From: Agaricus subrufescens
Taxonomy: Eukaryota > Basidiomycota > Agaricomycetes > Agaricales > Agaricaceae
Direction of reading: 5' to 3'
DNA length: 64,000 nucleotides
Assembly: GCA_029945375.1 (NCBI GenBank)
Contig: CM057064.1
Span: 1,364,001-1,428,000 of the forward strand
Both the position numbers and the translations under genes were made by a program. The notes below the pieces were generated by a model. That model was not told the origin of the DNA and did not search any database. It worked only from the letters and a program-made list of their open reading frames with translations. Below are positions 24,991 through 37,019 of the stretch, piece after piece; within the stretch, counting starts at the first letter, position 1; every line of letters begins with the position of its first letter.

Positions 24991-25815
24991 GTAGTCCTGG
25001 AAAGGAACTATGGCATAACCAGCCAACCATTACCAGTTCTGGGAAGCAGACCTACCAATTAGAGGAACCCAAAAGACAACAGTCCCAAGCAGATCCCATC
25101 AAAAGAAATCTTGACAGCAGGAGTCCTTGGAATGTACCAGAAATGGAAATGGAACATTCTAGATAGAAAAGGAAACATCAGGAATGATCAGAAAGTTCTG
25201 GAAACAGAATATAACACCATTGGTGGTAAGCACTATTGAAAGTGTATCAGGATTGAAGTGAGAGTAGTGGGGTGGGTTATAGTACAGGGAGACATACCAA
25301 AAGCAACAACACTATTCAAATACTAGTATCAGTGCAAGAGTTGGGAGTGGAAGATGCCAAAATTTGTAGTCTGTCCAGATCTTGATAATGGGTAAGGATG
25401 AGGAGAATTCAAAACAGCACCATGGATATATGTTGTACATTTACAAGACAAAAACACAACAAAGAAGAGAAGCATATGACAGTATCAGACTATACACAAT
25501 TTGTGTTCTCCTTCACCAAACTTGTAAACTCATACCCTAAACCCTGTTCCCTGAGGATGAGCTGATAAAGAAAAAAAAATCCTATACTTACTTTCTCTAC
25601 CTCATGCATTTCTTGGGTGGTAAGGAACAATACAGTACTTCTCATGGTGCTGCTTGTGATCTCCAGCAAAAATGGCAACTTGACCACCAGGGACCCTTCC
25701 ACATATAAGGACTTGTAAATTTGGTGAGTTTTGTAAGAACCATTTTGTTTTATGACCAATAACCTTGTGAAGCCAAAGAAAACAATGAATAACAAATTGC
25801 AGCTCATCAGCTAAT
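24991..25815 (-). other. possible orphan 3' exon downstream of a 72-bp array
   Basis: On the minus strand just after the orphan array, an open stretch from about 25,815 to 25,602 encodes ADELQFVIHCFLWLHKVIG, then LICGRVPGGQVAIFAGD, and stops after PYHPRNA. If the array acts as an intron cluster, this is the natural candidate for the exon that originally followed it in the NACHT genes. No NACHT domain is attached here. 24,991-25,600 has no other recognisable gene. Confidence 0.3.
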
Positions 25816-26652
25816 ATACTCACAGACTGATTATGTGGAAGATAACTTGTAAGGCACATACCACCAATCAGGAACTGATGTACTTACAAACTGATCACAA
25901 GGATTTGTGAAAGACAAATAGTCAATGATAGGCCACATTTTACCAAATACTGTACTTACATGCTAATATATGTGGAAGAGAAATAGTCAATGACAGACCA
26001 GACTTCACCAACTCATGTACTTACAACCTAATCCATCCAATTTGTGGAAGAGAAATAGTCAATGACAGACCAGACTTCACCAACTGATGTACTTACAGGC
26101 TGATCCATGAGATTTGTGAAAGAGAAATAGTCAATGACAGACTAGACTTCACCAACTGATGTACTTACATCCTGATCCATGAGTTTTGTGGAAGAGAAAT
26201 AATCAATAACAGACCAGACATCATTAACTGATGTACTTACATCCTGATCCATGAGTTTTGCAGAAGAGAAATAATCAATGACAGACCAGACTTCACCAAC
26301 TGATGTACTTACAGGCTGATCCATGAGATTTGTGGAAGAGATATAGTCAATGACAGACCAGACTTCACCAACTCATGTACTTACAAACTGACCCATGAGA
26401 TTTGTGGAAGAGAAATAGTCAATGACAGACCAGACTTCATCCACTGATGTACTTACAGGCTGATCCATGAGATTTGAGGAAGAGAAATAGTCAATGACAG
26501 ACCAGACTTTATCAACTGATGTACTTACAGTCTGATCCATGAGATTTGTGGAAGATAAATAGTCAATGACAGACCAGACTTCACCAACTGATGTACTTAC
26601 ATCCTGATCCATGAGATTTGTGGAAGAGAAGTAGTCAATGACAGACCAGAGT
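25816..26652 (-). repeat. orphan 72-bp intron-like array
   Basis: Eleven donors GTAAGT on the minus strand at complement positions 26600, 26528, 26456, 26384, 26312, 26240, 26168, 26096, 26024, 25959 and 25887. All steps are 72 bp except 26024-25959, where a short deletion leaves 65. Acceptors are CAG or TAG, each followed by a variable triplet (GAT, ACT, CCT, TTT, CCT, GAT, GAT, CCT, GTT, CAT, TTT). A final degenerate unit uses GTGAGT near 25,828. No NACHT exons are adjacent: upstream, the sequence changes abruptly at 26,653. Confidence 0.88.
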
Positions 26653-29295
26653 TCGGGACAGTCTGCCGGCAAGGCAACTGCTGCCGAACACCGCTAGCCT
26701 TTTTGGGTACTAAAGCCTTGATGGTGTCTGGCGACTATCCGTTCACAGCGTTCGCTTATCGCATGCTGGGACGGTTGATACCTGGGTGGTTTCGAGTGTT
26801 CGAGGACCACATGGATGATGCTCTGCGAGTGAAGAAAGTTGCGAACAGAGTGAGTGTTATGATTTTGTGTTGTCGTCCATATCGCGCTCACTTCCCTGGC
26901 TTGGCGTGCGGGACGCTGACAGCTGCAATGGGTCCCTGCCACGACCCTGCCTCAACTTTACAGCGATTGCAGGGCAATGAAATGATCCGTGCTGTTATCA
27001 ATGGCGCTCCCCGCACGCAATAAATAGAACAGTGCATCGTCGAGTAGGCCTTTTCCTCGCCTTTCATTCCTCTTCCCTCAGATCGTTCGCAGTTCTATCC
27101 CCCTTCTTGTCGTCGTTTCGACTGAGTACGGTCGAGTTGCGGTTAGGCGCCCCCGCAATGAGGCTTGGAAAAGGCATGTCGACTTCGTAGATTGGGTGCG
27201 ATTGGAACACCCTTGGCCTGTTTGGCCGAGGTTCTTCAGCCTCTCCGACTGCTCACAGACCCGCTTGACCTCTGTGCCAGCTGTGGTGTGAGCGTGGGGA
27301 TGTCCTCACCATGGGCTGCGTCAACGTGCGCTGACCGTGCCTCTCGCTTTGGCGGAGGGATCGTGAGGAGTTCGCAGAAGCGCTTACGATTCTCGAGTCT
27401 CCCACCATTTCTGCTTTGTCATGCTCTCGCGATGGAGGAACTTCTTGGAGACTTGGTGCGCCATCGTTTGTTCTATCCCACACCGTTTATTGCAACTATC
27501 TAACACAGACATAGTCTTTTAATGTCTATCGCTTTACCTGTGTGCGCTATCACTTTTCACGTGTGCGCTATCGCTTTTCATGTGTGCGCTGTCAGTTTAC
27601 CTGTGCGCTATCACTTTACCTGTGTGCGCTGTCAGTTTACCTGTGTGCGCTATCGCTTTTTCTGTGTTTGTTATTGCTTTACCTGTGCGTTTTCATTGAT
27701 GCTATCCTGTATCCCCACTCAATCTCTCAGAAATTTACTGGTCTGTCATGGTCTACCCGGTTGTAGACTTCCTTTTTTCCTGTAGGTATTGATATCCTCC
27801 CCGCCTATCCATCACATGCCCTCTCTTCACTCTCTTGCTCCAGTATTGCAGTGTGTTGAAGGAACATGTTGGGACTTTGGTAGGCCATTCTTAACACTAC
27901 CACGTGCACTATACTTGCATCTCTCTCACTCATTGTAGTTTTTTAGTGTTTGTTCGGTCTCTGCTTTCGTCTTATCCGTCACACACCCTCCTCCCCTCAC
28001 TCTCTTACCCCATATTGCCATGATGTGTTGCGACTTTGGTAGGCTATCCTTTATGCTACTGTGTGCGCCTTACTTGCATCTCTCACTCATTTGTAGTTTT
28101 TTAGTGTTTGTTCAGTGTTTGATTTTGTTCATCTATTTGGCATTCTCCTTTGTGTTCATGGAGATATCCGCCACTGATAGAATACCATGTCCTTGTGTTC
28201 ATGTCGGTACTCATTCTATTATTTGTGTGTGTGGATCTCATCTCATCCTCATATAAAGCATCTGGTGTCATCATGGACACACTCTACACCAACGTTTTGG
28301 TGTCCCTCTATCTTTTGAGGTTTGTCATTGATCTACATGTGTTTGTCTTACTCACGCGTTACAGGTTCTTGTCTCCCTTTGCTATGCTCTTGGGATTATA
28401 TACTGCCTTGCTCAGTGAACTGGTGTTGTCAGTGGCACCCCTTACATTTGTGAACTCCATTACTGACCATGTGTCATAAAGTATCTTCGTAGCATTTGAC
28501 TCACTCAGCATTACTTATGCCTTGTTGTACCTCTACACTGTGTGAGTCTGCCTTCTGTGATCCAGGTTGATTCTATTGCTTTACTCATGATGTATACTTG
28601 ACAGATCTTATTCCTCGCATGTGCCACTCTACTTTTCCCACCATCTGTATCATTTGTATGCTGCATCTTTTCGGTGAGTGCTACCTCTTGTATGATATAC
28701 TTAGTAATGCCCAACCTTCTATGCTAGACTATGTCATTCTCTGTCATTATTGTGTCACGGCTATATAAGGTACATGTCTGATTTACTTTTGACCCATACT
28801 CAATATGCTTGTAGGTGGGCGTATTTTACTGCAAGATGATCTGCTATGTTTTGTCTTACTTTGTAAGTATCCTCTCTGTGAATGTATTAAGTTGTACTTA
28901 CTATTTATTGTTACTCAGTCATTTGTATATCATATGTACTTGTTTGTTACTTACATTGTATTCTTCTTATATGTAGTTATATGACCTGAGACAGGAGGGC
29001 CCGCCTGTTTCATGCCATGTAACTTTTTTTTAGTGTAGTGTTTTCAATTTTTAACTTGCAATCCTCATGTAACAATGCATATATATTATCATGAATAGAG
29101 GGGAAACCCTGTCAGTCTGATTTTATAAGGGGAAACTCTGTCAGTTTGATTTTATAAGGGTAAAAACTTAGTCAATTTCATTTTATGAGGACCCAGGTAA
29201 TCCAAACATGTTTGCTCATGTGATTTTACAGATCTGACCATATATAAGATGAAAAACTTTTGAACACCCATCATTCTTTCTTGCTTCTGCCCACC
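26653..29295. other. no confident gene; two short tandem repeats
   Basis: Open frames at 26,703-27,023 and 28,150-28,479 have no recognisable domain or conserved copy. A tandem repeat of about 21-22 bp (core GTGTGCGCTATCGCTTT, with CACTTT and CAGTTT variants) lies at 27,525-27,690. A three-unit repeat (GGGGAAACTCTGTCAG type, followed by TTTGATTTTATAA) lies at about 29,098-29,190, shortly before the first gene of the KDZ element. I cannot place the left end of that element. Confidence 0.4.
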
Positions 29296-30515
29296 ATGTC
29301 TCAACCTTCCTCTGTCACCATTCCTGTCCACACCTCCTCTACCCCTCAGAGGCTCTCTGTCCCCCCTGCTACTCCTGCTCCTGCCTCTGCTGTCTCTCCT
29401 GCCCCTACTCACTCCTCTAGGGTTAGGGGAAATCTGGCTAGGAACCAAACTTTCACTAACTCCTTAGCCACTGCCATTGATGGTCAGCAGGCTGCTGCAA
29501 CTCATAACCATGGAGGTAAGGGTAAGGGTAGAGGTCGCAAACCACGTCGCAAGTCTAGTAAGTAATTTTTCATATCTTAGTTCTCTATTTTTACCAGTAT
29601 TATAGAGGGTAGAATGGAGCAACAAGAAAGTGTTAGTGAAGTTGGTGAGTATTTCATAATAACAAGTATAGCTTATCTTGATATTCTTATAAGAACCTGG
29701 TACTACTAGTACCACTACTACCCCAGTTCAAGATAGTAAGTATGATTTCCATTTGTTGTATAACATTTTCTTATAACATCATAAGCTCCTATTAGTGGTC
29801 AGGTTGCTAGTGGTACTACTAGTACCACTACTACTCAGGTTCAAGATTGTAAGTATGATTTCCTTTTGTTGTATAGCATCTTCTTATAATATTATAAGCT
29901 CCTGTCAGTGGCCAGGTTTCTAGTGGTACTACTAGTGCCATTAGTACTCAAGTTCAAGATGGTAAGTACAATTTCTATTTGTTGTATAACATCTTCTTAT
30001 AATATTATAAGCTTCTGTTAGTGGTCAGGTTTCTGGTGGTACTACTAGTACCACTACTACTGAAGTTCAAGATAGTAAGTAAAAGTTTCATTTTTGTGTA
30101 ACACTTTCTTATACTTTTATCAGCATCTAGTGGTGGTCAAGTTCCTGGTGGAAGGGTAATCAGTAAGTTCAAATCTATATAACACATTCTTATACTTATA
30201 TTTTTGTAAGGGCAATCTACTATTCCCAATCTTCCTCCTAAACTTCTTAATCGTCGTGGTCAGTTCAAGTGGGATGCTACAGTTAGGGTTGAGTGGAAGA
30301 AAGCTGTAAAAGAAAAGGAGCATGATGTTAGAGATAAGGGCTTGAAGAAGAAATCATATGGGGCTAGAAAACGTAGGTTGCATCATAGGGCTGGTGTTAG
30401 CTATGTGGCAGGTGGTGAAGCTAGCAAGTCTTCTCTTGCTGATCTTGGTTTGGGAGGGGATGATGACTTGATGGACATTGATAGCTCAGAGCATGAAGAT
30501 GATGTAAATGAGTAA
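29296..30515 (+). CDS. KDZ-element gene 1: basic protein with triplicated exons
   Basis: Eight exons: 29296-29557, 29606-29644, 29694-29735, 29786-29848, 29899-29961, 30012-30074, 30124-30162 and 30211-30515. Every intron is phase 1, about 48-50 nt, and the joined frame is open. The product has a Ser/Pro-rich start (MSQPSSVTIPV), a basic GKGKGRGRKPRRKS stretch, and repeats of the type SGQV(A/S)SGTTST with (Q/E)VQD ends, each on its own 63-nt exon. It ends with a Lys/Arg-rich part (EWKKAVKEKEHDVRDKG, KKKSYGARKRRLHHR) and an acidic tail. I do not recognise the family. The basic composition could suit DNA binding, but that is inference. A TATA-like CATATATAAGATG is about 50 bp before the start. 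Confidence 0.65.
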
Positions 30516-30544
30516 TTTCTTGAATATACTAGCACTCTTTTCTG

Positions 30545-32153
30545 ATGGTCTGCCAGGAAATTGATGAGTCTCAAGCTAGTTCTGTGATTATTATTTCCAT
30601 GTTCAATTTATATCTGTCTAATGATTTCTTAGTGGTGTTCATGTTGTCTTAATGGAGGAGACTTATATCTCTGCCAATGTCACCGGGCTGTTTGTTACAA
30701 ATGCCTTGGTGACATTGCAACACAGCCTAATCTTGGCAAATTTACCTGTCCATATTGTTGGAAAGAGAATGATACAAGAATGGGAACAGTCACTCCCTAT
30801 GTTGTCAGTACACACAGAACTATTACTTTGAAATTGATCTAACTATAATTTTAGCCTTTCACAAACTCTGCTGAAGTAGTATTCATAAAGTCCTCTCTAG
30901 TTTCTAGAAGCAGACTACCAGAAATATGTCCTGGCACCCTTTGTTTGATAAGCTTTGTGCTCAAAGGTTTTGACACAGAGTCTACTGTGGCATCCCTCAT
31001 CTATCTCCATCTCAAACATTATTTCCTCAATACCCCTACTAGCAAAGTTCAACATTTTATTGTTGAATTTGATGATGACACAGATAAAAAGGGACAGTTA
31101 ATTCATTGGAAAAATATGAAAAAGCTTCTTCCAGATTTTGAACAGTGAGTAGATTTATTCCTAGTATAAATCTAACTCTAATCAAAATTAGATTTGATCG
31201 TTTTTTGATTTTCATAACTACTCATTCAACACCTGATGGTGACCTCTGGGTTAAAGGCACAGGAAGAGATGAAAATGAAGACCGATCTGCTTTTGATATT
31301 GAAAATGTGAAGTATAATCTAATTCAAAGTAAAATTCTGATATACTAATAATTTGTCTCAGTTTTTCACTTTTCTCTTTCCCAAGAGATTCATTGAAATC
31401 ATAACAACTGATCTTAGAGCTAGTCTCTTTCTTTTGTGCTGTGAAGGTCCTTTTGTACAAAGAGAGCTTCTTGCACGTATTCACAGTTTTACAAAGGAGT
31501 GAGTATTTTTTAATTTGTTATTCTCCTGTCTAACTTTGATTTTGAAGCAAATTTTGGCTTACAACTGCCTTTGTCAAAAAAGACTTTCATCCAACATCTG
31601 TTCACACATTTCTGATGAATTTTGTGACCACAGTTTATATCAACCAAAAGCCATCAGTCTTCCCCAATCTTTTAGAAGCACAATATGAGTTAGGTGCAAG
31701 TATTGATGGAATTATGATGTCTAGGAGGGGTGACAATGGGTTTTGCTTATTACGTTGGGTCAATGCCCTTTATAGCCCTTGTGGTGCTCCTGCTCCAACT
31801 TGTTGTCCTAATTGTGGAGCATTTTTACCCTGGTCTGTCAAGGAAGTTTTCCCTGCTCAAAATCCTTCAGAAAAGATACCAGGTGTACATAAAGGTATAT
31901 TCAATATTATTAGTCATCTATGTCTGTACTCAAATATTTTACAGATCTGCAACCAATGTCTTTATATTGCAAAAATCCAAGTTGTGCTTTGGCACTTCAT
32001 CGGAAACATCCCTCATCTTCTTTTTTGGTTACAAATAGTTATCCCCCACCTCATACTATTGCTGGCAGGGTTTGGGGATATTGGGTTGGATGTTGGATGG
32101 AGCCTTCTGATACAGATCAAACTTTTAATTTGTCTTTTGATGATGTTATGTAG
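30545..32153 (+). CDS. KDZ-element gene 2: N-terminal zinc-finger protein
   Basis: Predicted exons: 30545 to about 30583, about 30633-30800, about 30855-31145, 31190-31306, 31359-31499, about 31549-31892 and 31946-32153; the frame is open across all joins. The N-terminus has a Cys/His cluster (WCSCCLNGGDLYLCQCHR, then VCYKC and FTCPYCW) resembling a PHD/ADD-like zinc finger. The middle contains VLKGFDTESTVASLIYLHL and FIVEFDDDTDKKGQLIHW, which fit no family I know. A second set of cysteines (CGAPAPTCCPNCG, then YCKNPSC) is near the C-terminus. It starts 30 bp after gene 1 on the same strand. Function unknown; likely cargo of the element. Confidence 0.55.
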
Positions 32154-32242
32154 CTAATTTTTACTCTGTGGTACTCTCAATTCAAAATGTTCAAGGTTTT
32201 GTCAACTATTAAACAATAGATACATATAAACCAATCAAAGTA

Positions 32243-35200
32243 CTATTTTACCATTTTTTGAATTTTACTGCGGTTCCATAATGAAAGAAAAACACTAGTA
32301 TATAATATAGCCCTTTCCTGCCCCATATATCTGATAGACTTTCTAATTTTTGCCAGTCCACCATTTCCACATTCAGCTGCACTAGAGTTAACCCTAGCTA
32401 ATAAAGGTTGACTTTCAGCATATGTAGACATGAAAAAGGCCTTGCTACATTTGCTATGACCTTGTGAATGAAAATTATCAATGAGAAAAACTGTATCAGA
32501 GAAAAACTCTGGTTCCCTGGTCCTACAATATGGACCAAGTTGACAAGCAAAATCATAAATGACATATTTTGGAGCTTTAGGCCATCTAGTGACCATAGCT
32601 GAGAAAACATCATTTCTTCCTTCACTTGAAGGAATGCAATGATATCCATAGCATATACTATGTGGACACCATGCACACATAAGCCCACCTGTTAGTTGGT
32701 TTTGACCATATTCATGGTAGTATTTGTTACACTGCCCTCCTCTTTTCTTGGGTTCCTTGATATTTTCATACCTGAGTCCAGGATATGTAGGCCTATGCCT
32801 GATCTGGGGCATACTATATTTTGTTCCACTCTAAAAATAGTCTTAGTATATTAATTTATTGAACAGGTATTTGATATCTACCTTTTTCCACCCACCATCA
32901 GCATTGGGTGCAGCTGGGTCACAAGCAGGGCTTTCATATGTAATCATTTGCTTTGTGACATCTTCTGTTTTCTTGATTAATTGTGTACAAAGTGCCAATG
33001 TTGATGAATCCCAGAAAGGTAAATTAGCTTGTTGTTCCATTTTCAATAACCAATATAGACATGGAATGCAAGCAAGATAATTGAGTGTAGTTGGTGATGG
33101 AGATGCCACAAATGCTTTGAGTTGGTGTAGTGCAGGTCTGTTGATGACTTGAAGAATAGAATCTGAGCTACTAATCTAATCTTTTTTAAGTCTAGTATTA
33201 AACAATTATATATGCAACTTACTTGTTTAAAAAATGCTATAACTTCAGAGGGGCATTTTTTCTTGAGTAATAAAGCTGATGGAGAGCAGTATTTCTCAAA
33301 AAAAGAATGCAGAATTGGTTCTTGTATTTCAAGCATTTCTTGTAACAGAGGTATTTGCTTGATTCTAGCTATCATATCTTGTGTCTGTTTGGTTTGGTCT
33401 TGTATATCTTCATCATCTGTAGACTCTCCCTCCCATTCTTTTGATTTTCCTTTTGAAGTAGTGACTGATCCACTATTAAGTGGTCCAGAGAAGATGTTTG
33501 CCATTAGTTTCCGGATTTCTGGTGATGAAATAACAGTTTGATGGCGGTAGTAAGAACAGCTTCTGATGATAGAGTTTTGGTGGATAGTGGTTGGGGGGTA
33601 AAGTGATGAATGTAAATGTTTCTGGTTGAAACCCACAGTAACACCATCCCATATGACTGTTTCTGGAGCTATTCCACATTCAGGACATTGAAAGTCATTT
33701 TCAAGAGTAAGTAGGCCAGCATAGCTAAACCAGGCTGCTCTGAAAATTTTTTCATCCACAAAAGGAGAATCAGAGTGGTATCTCTGATATCTAATTGATA
33801 CTGTCTTGATCCAGGCAGTAAATGGAGTTTCAGAAGATACATATGCTGCAGTGTACTCTTCTAAGAGATCATGGGTGAACAAGGCATGGTTATTGAGATT
33901 GAATATTCCCAAATCACTGCAGTCAGGACCAATGGCTTTGTACCGGGATGATTGACAATGTGTGCAATGTTGCAGTTGAATTTGGGTGTGGATTGACTTG
34001 GTAAGAGTATAGATAATGCAAGGTTTGGTGTAAATGTTGTAGTTTGGCTGGAATTGCTGTCCACAAGAACACTGAGATGATGGAGATAATAAAAGTGGTC
34101 CATCAAAGGCTAGAACTGGTGGAACAATCTTGTAAATCTTGTCTGTAGAAATTCTTGCCCAGGTTGGTGGGGGTATTGAGATATAGGATACAGAATGCAT
34201 AATCTTGATATTAGGCATAGAAATTGAAACTATAAGTATTATTAGCTTTGAGTTTTTATAACATAATTAAGTTTACCTGATAATCCATGATTCATATCTA
34301 GTGCCAAGTTTTCAGAAGATTCTCCCAAGTATTTCTTGACTGTTTTAATATGAGGGCAGAAAGGATTATTTGTTCCATCTTTGGAACATTGCCACGAACT
34401 GGAGTGGATGTCTGAGCCAACTAATGTGATTACTGCTCTAGCTTTCACAAGTGAAGGAAGTTGACTAGATCCAACAGAGAACAATGTTGTGTGTTCTGCA
34501 TCAATCAATTCCTTTGAAAAAATTGAAACAAGTTCAAGCTTTTCTATAGTAAAATAGTTAGATAATAAGAACATTAATAAGACTATCATTTACCTGGGCT
34601 GTTTTCAAATATGCCTTCACCATATTCTTTTAAAAACCTTTGATGAACACATTTGAAATTTGTTGTTGCTGCAGTGCAGTAACAAACAGGTTCTGAAGTT
34701 AATGATGCTCTATCAATTTGTAAATGATGCCATTTGCCCTGCATTAATTGTATTAGTTAACTGGATTTTATAAATTAGTTACAGTATAAATCTTACTGTA
34801 GATGATCCATTTTTTGTATCCCATCCTTGTATTACAAAAACATCCTTACTTATAGGATAAAATGGCATTGCATTAACAAGCACAGCTTCAACAAATTCAT
34901 GATAAAAGTCTGTTGCCAGTGATATGGAAGAACAATCTAAAAATGGATCCAAAAATCCACTGGAAGAAACTTCTGAAAATTCAGTAGACTCTTCTACTAC
35001 AGCAGTAGTTAGTGGAGAGCCACTGTTTAATGGCTCAGAAAAAAAAGTATCTGTTGAAGAAAATTCAAAAGGGATAGAATTTATAGCTGGAGCAGGATCT
35101 TTGATAAACAATGCTTCTTTAGATCTTGTTGAATGTCCTGTTTTTTGTTTTTTTTGAGGTGTAAAAGATAAAGATAAATCTGGAGATTTATCAAAGTTAT

Positions 35201-35306
35201 CAAGAGTTAAAGTAGGTGGAGAGTTGGGTGGTGTATCCAATGTTATTTGGATAGGATTGGGAGGGTTTTTGTTGTGACGCTTTTGTGATTGGCCTTTTTT
35301 AGACAT
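32243..35306 (-). CDS. KDZ (CxC) family transposase
   Basis: Transposase of the Kyakuja-Dileera-Zisupton class. The protein starts MSKKGQSQKRHNKNPPNP (an in-frame ATG 42 nt upstream also exists) with a long Ser-rich N-terminal region. Cysteine clusters follow (EPVCYCTAATTNFKCVH; WQCSKDGTNNPFCPH), then QCSCGQQFQPNYN and the diagnostic CPECG-PETVIWDGVTVGF. The C-terminal part has WCPHSICYGYH, VIYDFACQLGPYC with the catalytic-type Asp, DNFHSQGHSKC and NSSAAECGNGGLAKIRKS with a conserved Glu. Introns are seen at about 34,796-34,740 and 34,593-34,540, with more near 34,240, 33,200 and 32,880-32,830. No stop interrupts the main blocks, so it may be functional. The neighbouring genes on both sides point in the opposite direction. 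Confidence 0.88.
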
Positions 35307-35610
35307 TGAGATAAAGGAATAAAGAGAGGGGTGAGGAACAATAGTCACTTAGAGTTTAATATATATGTAGACAGTGAAAATTGATTGCTATATTTAGCAA
35401 GTTTTATTAATTAATCTAAACAAACACAAATAGTTGCCCCAAAATTTGCTGAGTCTAAATCTAATATTAGAAATAAATTGTATAGAAAGTTCTAGAATCA
35501 AATAAACAATAGTCAACAATTTCCCCAATATCAAAAATTTTGATCCAAGAATATATAAGAGTCTAGTATTACTAGCATTTTAATTATCCCTGCATTTTAG
35601 CCATCCTCTG

Positions 35611-36908
35611 ATGCATTCCCCTCGTACTCCACGTACTCGTCGTCCCAGTCAAAAACTCTTGGATAGTGGCAATGCTATTCAAAAGAAGAAAAGACAGCCT
35701 GCTAAATGCCATATTTGCCCAGGTTTTCCTCTTAAAGCTATTTGTAGCTGTAGAAAACAGCAACAACAAACAGCCTCTTCCTCAAGTATTTCAAATACCT
35801 TATCTACAAGTACAGATCTTTTTTCTCACAGTATCTTTTTAGATTCTTCTGCAACTCCAGCCATTTCCCAGACTTTTTCTATAAATATAAATTCTCCTGA
35901 AATTAACTCACCCACAGTGTCACTGCCACATTCATCTCCTACACCCAACAATAATTTTGTATCTACACCAATACCTTTGTTCAATTTTCCAGATACCTTG
36001 GATACTCCAGAAAATTCATCAAATGGAGAAATTGTAAGTTCAATTTTTCTTATAAAATACCAATGTAACTTAAACTTTAGAATGACTCTCAGATCAACAA
36101 TATGATGTCAAATTCATCTGATCTTATGGTAAGTTACTATTTTACAAAAATTGATGAGAACTAATATATATAGATTGATCCACAACTGCTTGATCAAGAT
36201 AATCAGGATCTAGATCCTGAAATTGGCACTTCTGAAAATGTCCAAGAATTATCACCTAAAAAAAATGCAAAAACAGTCCCTTCAGTGAGGAATCCAGTTT
36301 ATGGCTTGGTAGAGGGAGTCAAAAAAGGAAGTGCAGTTTATGGTATGTTTTGATTATAAAATGCTTTTCTGTTGAATTTTAACAAAGATAAGATGTTGCA
36401 AGAACTCGTGAACTACCTGATAAAATTAATATGCTAGGAAAGTCAACCTCTAGATATAGAAGAGAACTACCAGACATTATTGCAAGGGCAAGTAAACTAT
36501 TATTTTTGAATCTGTGATTGACTTTATTCATATTATTGCCAGTGTGAACGGTTGGCTGTACAGTGTGATGTCTACATGATGTTAGTGTGTCAGCAAGCCA
36601 GTGGCTCTTCAGCTGCTGTGCACTATACCTCTCCTAGGCTCAGAAAAGAAGCCAAGCAAGACACTGTGGAAATTATTCAAAACTATCAATCTTTGATGAA
36701 CAAATTATTGTTGTCTCGGAGACAAGATGCATTAGTTGCTATCAAAGAGAAAGAAATAGCTGAAAAAGAAGCACAAGAAGCACAAGAGAGAACAAGACAG
36801 GCAGAAGAAAAAATAAAGGCACAAGAGACACAATTAGAGGCCCAGAGTATTTTGCTACAAAAATTACAAGCTCAAATGGAGGAATTGCAAGCACAAAGAG
36901 AAGAGTAA
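35611..36908 (+). CDS. KDZ-element gene 3: coiled-coil protein
   Basis: Starts MHSPRTPRTRRPSQK, with a small Cys cluster (CHICPGFPLKAICSC), then a Ser/Thr/Pro-rich middle. Exons join as 35611 to about 36033, about 36080-36129, 36175-36341, 36393-36487 and 36543-36908. The last intron (36488-36542) needs a GC donor: GG|GCAAGTAAAC and an acceptor CCAG. The GT donor two bases later would give an immediate stop. Conserved-looking RELPDKINMLG and SRYRRELPDIIAR precede the splice. The C-terminus (IKEKEIAEKEAQEAQERTRQ and onward) is a clear coiled coil of about 60 residues. Family not recognised. Divergent from the transposase, with ~300 bp between starts, so the two may share a promoter. Confidence 0.6.
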
Positions 36909-37019
36909 AGTAGACAAAGAATATGATACTGTAAATAGTTATTTAATGTTAATTTCTGAGACAAAAGATACTTGAACTATTCAACTGCTTTTAACATAAT
37001 TGATGGAAGTTTTCCCAAT
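36909..37019. other. AT-rich spacer after gene 3
   Basis: Short AT-rich stretch between the stop of gene 3 and the first degenerate palindromic unit. It is the likely 3' UTR and terminator region of gene 3; no sharper signal is visible. Confidence 0.3.

Noticed and set aside
26703..27023. 106-codon open frame right of the orphan array
   Set aside because: No domain, no copy elsewhere in the window, no clear introns; not enough to call a gene.
29296..36908. TET/JBP-type DNA oxygenase that might be expected in a KDZ element
   Set aside because: I looked for an HxD...H...R dioxygenase pattern in the three extra genes and did not find one.
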